In this document: positions 31,378-34,398 of the stretch, one piece after another
Numbering within the stretch: the stretch's first letter is position 1
Layout of the letters: each line of letters begins with the position of its first letter
Source of the DNA: DASWHK01 sp036398215
Lineage (GTDB): Bacteria > Acidobacteriota > UBA890
Reading direction: 5' to 3'
Assembly: GCA_036398215.1 (NCBI GenBank)
Contig: DASWHK010000015.1
Span: 1-34,398 of the forward strand
Length of the DNA stretch: 34,398 bases
The notes under the pieces: model-generated
What the model was told of the DNA's origin: nothing
The model's input: only the letters and a program-made list of their open reading frames with translations
Databases searched by the model: none
Translations under genes and position numbers: made by a program

Positions 31378-32173
31378 AATCGGTCGGATCCTCGATCCCG
31401 GCCCCCTGGAACCCCTGGCGGCGCAGGATGCAGGCATCGCAGATGCCACAGGCGCGGCCATCGGGTGCGGGATCGTAGCAAGAGTGCGTCAAGCTGAAGT
31501 TTACCCCCAACTCCATACCCTTTCTAATCGTCTCGGCCTTCGTCAAGTTGAGGATCGGCGCGTGGATGCGGAACTTGCGGCCGCCTTCGACCCCGGCCCT
31601 CGTCGCCAGGTTGGCGAGTTGCTCGAAGGCGGCGATGAACTCGGGCCGGCAGTCCGGGTAGCCGCTGTAATCACGGGCGTTGGCGCCGATGTAGATGTCG
31701 GAGATCTCGAGCACCTCGGCCCAGGCGAGCGCCAGCGACAGCAGGACGGTGTTGCGCGCCGGGACGTAGGTGGCGGGGATCGAGCCGCCCATGGCCTCGG
31801 GCCGGCGACCCTGGGGCACCGGTATGGAGTCGGTCAGCGCCGAGCCACCGAAGGCCCGCAGATCCACCTTGATGATCCGATGCGCCGCCGCGCCGAGGAA
31901 AAGGGCGGTGCGGCGGGCGGCGGCGAGCTCGGCGTGGTGCCGCTGGCCGTAATCGACGGTGAGCGCGTAACAGTCGATGCCCTCGCCGCGGGCGATCGCC
32001 AGGACCGTCGCCGAATCGAGGCCGCCGGACAGCAGGATCACGGCGCCACGCCGTTCCTCGAGGCGAACCCGCCGCGGTTCCTCGGTCTCGGCGACGCGGG
32101 ACAGCGAGCTCTGGATGCCGGAGCCGGCCGTCCGTGAATCGTGGGGCCTGCGCTTGCCCGTCATGGCGTGCAT
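31358..32173 (-). CDS. queC: 7-cyano-7-deazaguanine synthase QueC
   Basis: The 271-residue ATP-dependent enzyme makes preQ0 from 7-carboxy-7-deazaguanine and ammonia. The PP-loop is VILLSGGLDSATVLA with S49-G-G-L-D-S54. Conserved blocks are TVDYGQRHHAELAAA, VPARNTVLLSLALAWAE and GANARDYSGYPDCRPEF. The C-terminal zinc site is C232 and C242-x2-C245-x2-C248 (RACGICDACILR). ATG 32173 follows a GGGGG five to six bases upstream; ATG 32164 is nearly as good. About 38 residues before the core are basic and polar (GKRRPHDSRTAGS, EEPRRVRLEERRG), longer than in most QueC. It is the first gene of queC-E-D-F. No preQ1 riboswitch is recognised upstream. Confidence 0.94.
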   Translation of the reverse strand: MHAMTGKRRPHDSRTAGSGIQSSLSRVAETEEPRRVRLEERRGAVILLSGGLDSATVLAIARGEGIDCYALTVDYGQRHHAELAAARRTALFLGAAAHRIIKVDLRAFGGSALTDSIPVPQGRRPEAMGGSIPATYVPARNTVLLSLALAWAEVLEISDIYIGANARDYSGYPDCRPEFIAAFEQLANLATRAGVEGGRKFRIHAPILNLTKAETIRKGMELGVNFSLTHSCYDPAPDGRACGICDACILRRQGFQGAGIEDPTDYAGDEP

Positions 32174-32193
32174 GGAAGCCCCCGTGCCCGGGA

Positions 32194-32211
32194 CCGGCGG
32201 TCTCCCGCCGG
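32194..32211 (-). other. GNRA-type hairpin in the queC leader
   Basis: On the minus strand CCGGCGG-GAGA-CCGCCGG is a perfect 7-bp stem with a GAGA tetraloop, 21 bases before ATG 32173. No T-tract follows, so it is not a terminator. It is not the preQ1-I, -II or -III pseudoknot as far as I can see. Confidence 0.4.
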
Positions 32212-32255
32212 CGAACGCTGACGGCGCGTTTCCGGTTATGGTCGCTCCCGTCCGG

Positions 32256-32747
32256 TCAGGAACCGTTGCCCGACCCTCCGGTCGGGGCCGGGCTGGTGAT
32301 CAGGCGACCAAAGCGCTCGCGCAGGCCGTCGGCGGCGCGGTGCGAGAACATCCCGGCGAGGCCGGCCAGCGCCAAAAACCCCCAGGGGTTGATCGGTGAG
32401 TCTCCCTGCTCGAGAACCAGCAGCAACGAGCGAAACACGAAGAACACGAGGAGCGCCATGGCGCCGCCTTCGATCGGGCGCATGATGATGGAAAGCGATC
32501 GTTTGGCGTCGAAGGCGCCGCCGCCGACGTCATCGAAGAGGCGCGAGGCGCCGCGGGTGATCGCCCCCAGGATGCCGATTACGACGCAGAGCTGGAGCAG
32601 CACCGGGTCGTTGACGTTGCCGTCCTCCTGCAGGTTCGGGTACTCGTAGAACAAGTACCCCAGCGTCGCGACGAAGAACGCGACGCAGTAGATGCTCAAG
32701 ATGACGATGAGGATGACGTCGGTCTTGTCATATTGCCTATCGATCAT
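32256..32747 (-). CDS. Four-helix inner-membrane protein, function unknown
   Basis: The 163-residue protein has membrane helices at about 10-34, 49-66, 86-112 and 121-138. The last is LALAGLAGMFSHRAADGLRERF, a pattern (small residues, then a basic soluble tail) seen in several uncharacterised membrane proteins. The N-terminus MIDRQYDKTD is cytosolic by the positive-inside rule. ATG 32747 has GAAGGGA about 8 bases upstream; the open frame extends to GTG 32849 but the added residues are Pro-rich and unconvincing. TTGACA occurs at 32834-32829 on the minus strand, without a fitting -10. It precedes queC by 82 bp on the same strand, but a link with queuosine is not evident. Confidence 0.65.
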   Translation of the reverse strand: MIDRQYDKTDVILIVILSIYCVAFFVATLGYLFYEYPNLQEDGNVNDPVLLQLCVVIGILGAITRGASRLFDDVGGGAFDAKRSLSIIMRPIEGGAMALLVFFVFRSLLLVLEQGDSPINPWGFLALAGLAGMFSHRAADGLRERFGRLITSPAPTGGSGNGS

Positions 32748-32929
32748 CTGGGATTTCCCTTCGACGTATACACGCATGGTCCCGGCAGCCCCCCACGGAG
32801 GCCGCAGCGCGGCATCCGGCTGCGGCATTGTCAAAGCGTAGGCGACCACACACTAGTCGAAATGCTAAGCGGATCACAACCGGGTCCCGTCGCAAAAGAG
32901 ACTTCCATAGATCGAGGGTTCACGAATAT

Positions 32930-33391
32930 TCACGATGTCGCGTGCTTCACCGCTCGCAGCCGATTCATCTCATCCTCCACCTGGTCGCGGAGGGGCGCGA
33001 GGGCCGCGCCGATGTCGTCGGGAATTCCAGCGGCGCCGTCGATGAAGGCCGCCAGCGAGGCGTACTCGGAAAGCGTATGCGCGGCCAGCCGAGTCGCCGC
33101 CCGCCATCCCAGCTCGACGCTGGCCCGCGCCAGCGTCGCGGCGAGCCGGCGGGCGATAGGCGCCCCGATTCGCCCGGCAGGGTAGGGGGTGCTCCCCACC
33201 CTGCGGATCAGCTCGTCGAGACGGGCGGCCCGCTCTTCGGCCGCCAACGCCTGGCTCGCCAGGGCCTCGCCCGGCGGTCCCGGCAATCGTGCCAGCCCCC
33301 GCCGCAGCGGAGACCCCCACCGTTCCAGCGCCAGCGCTCGCTGCAGCCGCCGGGCCACCCACTGGCGCGACAGCGAAGGCTCCTCGAGCAT
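32930..33391 (-). CDS. Hypothetical helical protein, ferritin-like pattern
   Basis: The 153-residue soluble protein is predicted all-helical: MLEEPSLSRQWVARRLQRAL, then GEALASQALAAEERAARLDE, RIGAPIARRLAATLARASVE and HTLSEYASLAAFIDGAAGIP. The sequence 'EERAARLDELIRRVGSTPYP' resembles the E-x6-7-H-helix of ferritin-like proteins, but the expected metal His and second Glu are not clear. The start is ATG 33391, with no good ribosome-binding site; GTG 33448 would add 19 residues. It is transcribed away from the A-tract region. Codon pattern and amino-acid composition suit a real gene, but evidence is moderate. Confidence 0.5.
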   Translation of the reverse strand: MLEEPSLSRQWVARRLQRALALERWGSPLRRGLARLPGPPGEALASQALAAEERAARLDELIRRVGSTPYPAGRIGAPIARRLAATLARASVELGWRAATRLAAHTLSEYASLAAFIDGAAGIPDDIGAALAPLRDQVEDEMNRLRAVKHATS

Positions 33392-33451
33392 GCCGGTGCC
33401 CGCAAAAGGTCTCTGAGAGGCTGTTTCTGGCCGCGAGGAGGTGCGCACCCG

Positions 33452-33501
33452 AAAAAAATAGCACCGACCCCAAGAAATTTCGCAAAAACCCCCGCAAAAA
33501 A
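33452..33501. other. Phased A-tract, AT-richer segment (probable DNA bend)
   Basis: A-runs of 7, 3, 5 and 6 at 33452-33458, 33475-33477, 33484-33488 and 33496-33501 have centres about 21, 10 and 12 bp apart, close to helical phase. In this GC-rich window it is the most A-rich stretch. It lies between the 33391 gene and the orphan terminator. An open plus-strand frame across it (ending TGA at 33538-33540) is not supported by a start codon. Confidence 0.5.
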
Positions 33502-33541
33502 CGCGGCAGCTCCGTTAACAGGGTACAAACGCGATCCTGAC

Positions 33542-33600
33542 AAGCTCGCGACCGCCATCCCGCCGGTCCCCAGGGAGTGCGATCGCGAGCTTTTTTTTTT
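33542..33600 (+). terminator. Rho-independent terminator with ten-T tail, no evident upstream gene
   Basis: GCTCGCGA (33544-33551) pairs with TCGCGAGC (33583-33590), a perfect 8-bp stem extended by A-T pairs, followed by T10 at 33591-33600. The loop of about 31 bases may contain a small secondary stem. Directionality is plus strand. No plus-strand gene ends just before it, so it may end a short non-coding transcript or be a transcription barrier ahead of the recombinase-like gene. Confidence 0.7.
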
Positions 33601-33628
33601 GACTCGCGGAGGCTCGACGGGGCCATCT

Positions 33629-33678
33629 CCCGCAAGCCCAAGCGCCATACCCATCACACTTCCCCCACGGCCTGTTAG
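33629..33678 (+). repeat. Dispersed repeat, copy 3 of 3
   Basis: CGCAAG (33631-33636), CATCACAC 21 bases on (33652-33659), then TTCCCCCACGGCCTGTTAG. It is the most complete match to copy 2 and overlaps the promoter of the recombinase-like gene. Confidence 0.65.
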
Positions 33679-33681
33679 AAT
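33673..33681 (+). promoter_or_regulatory. Extended -10 promoter of the recombinase-like gene
   Basis: TGTTAGAAT matches TG-n-TAnnnT closely (TAGAAT at 33676-33681). It gives a leader of about 20 bases with GAGGAG (33692-33697) nine bases before ATG 33707. It sits on the 3' end of dispersed repeat copy 3. Confidence 0.5.
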
Positions 33682-33706
33682 GGCGCCTTGCGAGGAGATG
33701 TGGGAC

Positions 33707-34249
33707 ATGACGCAGCTTCCGGTAGAGGTGCTCTCCGAAGAGGAGGCAGCGCGTCTGATCGCCCAACCCGATCGCGACGACGTCCACGAGCTGCGCGACG
33801 CGGCGATCCTGTCGGTCCTGTACTACGCCGCCGCAACCGCGAGCGAGATCGCCGACCTGGACATCGGTGACCTCGACCGCGAGGGGGCCGAAATTCGCTT
33901 CCGCGGCGAGCAGCGCCGGCCGCGCCGCGTCCCGCTGGAGGGACCGCTGGCCGAGATCCTGGGGCGGTACCTCGAGCAGTCCCGCCGCCTGCTGCTCGCC
34001 CACGGCGGGGCGACCGGCGACGACGAGCTCCCGGCGGTGTTCGTCACCAACAAGGGGCACCGCGTCCACGTCCGCGACATCCGGCAGATCCTTGGCACCC
34101 ACAGCAAGGCCGCCGGGCTCAAGGCCGCCGTCAACTACAACACGCTGCGGCTGTCGCGCGCCTGGCATCTGCGGGAGGCCGGCGAGGCGCCGGAGAAGAT
34201 CCAGCGCATGCTCGGGGCCTCGGGGCGCTCGGGACGGCGGGTGGTCTGA
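33707..34249 (+). CDS. Tyrosine-recombinase-like protein, catalytic domain only, lacking most active-site residues
   Basis: The 180-residue protein resembles the C-terminal catalytic domain of tyrosine recombinases: AAILSVLYYAAATASEIADL (32-51), DIGDLDREGAEIRFRG, and NYNTLRLSRAWHLREAGEAP. The N-terminal DNA-binding SAM-like domain is missing. Catalytic positions appear lost: the first Arg corresponds to Thr44, the 'HxLRH' box reads N145-T-L-R148-L, the later 'LGH' reads L169-G-A171, and the C-terminal Tyr is absent because the protein ends right after LGASGRSGRR. Only Arg148 is kept. ATG 33707 with GAGGAG nine bases upstream is well supported, and ATG 33698 is too close to it. It may be a domesticated DNA-binding protein or a decaying integrase. 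Flanking repeats fit a mobile-element context, but that is inference. Confidence 0.7.
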   Translation: MTQLPVEVLSEEEAARLIAQPDRDDVHELRDAAILSVLYYAAATASEIADLDIGDLDREGAEIRFRGEQRRPRRVPLEGPLAEILGRYLEQSRRLLLAHGGATGDDELPAVFVTNKGHRVHVRDIRQILGTHSKAAGLKAAVNYNTLRLSRAWHLREAGEAPEKIQRMLGASGRSGRRVV

Positions 34250-34264
34250 ACCTGCTAAGGGCTC

Positions 34265-34390
34265 GTGACGAAATAAGTGCGTCACACCGAGGCCGAGCGA
34301 GAAGCCCGCTGGCAAGGCGCGCGACCGAGGCGTACCCACCGTCGTACGTCGCAGGGAGCGCAACGCAGCCAGCGGGTTTCGCAGCCGGCC
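34265..34390 (+). repeat. Large inverted-repeat element downstream of the recombinase-like gene
   Basis: Three nested features: GTGACG (34265-34270) with CGTCAC (34280-34285) around AAATAAGTG; a 13-bp stem GAAGCCCGCTGGC (34301-34313) with GCCAGCGGGTTTC (34368-34380), one G-U wobble if RNA; and within it GGCGTAC (34329-34335) with GTACGTC (34344-34350) around CCACCGTC. GGCCG/CGGCC (34291, 34386) closes it. No gene is visible. It may run on past the window edge. Confidence 0.6.
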
Positions 34391-34398
34391 GAATGTAG

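Noticed and set aside
29494..32173. DNA 7-deazaguanine (dpd) modification island
   Set aside because: No dpdB or other dpd genes were recognised, and QueF points to preQ1 for tRNA queuosine. The TGT-like candidate is 27 kb away.
32174..32255. preQ1 riboswitch in front of queC
   Set aside because: Only a GAGA-loop hairpin is seen. I could not find the preQ1-I, -II or -III conserved loop and pseudoknot sequences.
33289..33540. Plus-strand frame ending just before the terminator, with a Lys/Arg-rich C-terminus
   Set aside because: The only start is GTG 33289, overlapping the minus-strand gene, and there is no ribosome-binding site. Basic residues result from A-tracts.
32828..33706. Upstream in-frame extension of the recombinase-like gene
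   Set aside because: It is antisense to the 33391 gene, has Arg/Pro-rich composition, crosses the terminator and the A-tracts, and a GAGGAG sits just before ATG 33707.
33208..33708. Minus-strand frame through the A-tract region with Phe-rich stretch
   Set aside because: Phe and Lys runs come from A/T tracts; there is no family similarity, and it overlaps the terminator and the promoter.
1..34398. tRNA, rRNA or other standard RNA genes
   Set aside because: No T-loop, anticodon-arm or rRNA signature was found by eye. This is a limited search.

Overview
The window is about 34 kb of very GC-rich, gene-dense chromosomal DNA from a diderm (Gram-negative-type) bacterium. The end of a TonB-dependent outer-membrane receptor, a periplasmic PBP4-type peptidase, several Sec signal peptides, and frequent GTG/TTG starts with 1-20 bp gene overlaps support this. 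No 16S or ribosomal-protein gene is present, so taxonomy is inference only. The gene mix would fit Acidobacteriota (for example Thermoanaerobaculia) or another high-GC phylum such as Myxococcota or Gemmatimonadota.

Layout. (1) 1-2439: receptor C-terminus, cysteine dioxygenase, a tandem-repeat block on the dioxygenase stop codon, and a minus-strand TIM-barrel-like protein with a TGT-like cysteine cluster. (2) 2654-8063: a fatty-acid beta-oxidation operon of acyl-CoA ligase, FadI-type thiolase and FadJ-type hydratase/dehydrogenase. (3) 8120-11212: FdhD and a formate-dehydrogenase-like molybdopterin oxidoreductase. (4) 11398-13679: a patatin phospholipase coupled to an exported M24-like protein that has lost metal ligands. 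(5) 13765-17967, minus: a small CPCC protein, PBP4/DacB and a large GT-C-like membrane protein. (6) 18084-19696: a small membrane protein, a cobalamin-binding-type protein and a rhodanese. (7) 19693-28304, minus: an exported metallo-beta-lactamase-fold protein, then yheT-addB-addA, with AddAB-type recombinational repair. (8) 28424-29392: an exported M28 peptidase or glutaminyl cyclase. (9) 29494-32173, minus: queC-queE-queD-queF, the route from 7-carboxy precursor formation to preQ1 for tRNA queuosine. (10) 32256-33391, minus: a four-helix membrane protein and an unknown protein. (11) 33449-34398: A-tract DNA, a strong orphan terminator, a dispersed repeat, a tyrosine-recombinase-like protein lacking most catalytic residues, and a large inverted-repeat element.

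Most of the window is housekeeping and metabolic. The least explained signals are: the repeats seeded on stop codons (1041-1213 and 11206-11273); a roughly 50-bp dispersed repeat in three copies (2461, 11256, 33629); Arg-rich N-terminal extensions on several Que enzymes; the apparently inactive recombinase with its flanking curved DNA, orphan terminator and structured element; and the TGT-like protein of unknown role. I did not find a convincing complete new multi-gene system. No tRNA, rRNA or CRISPR array was recognised.
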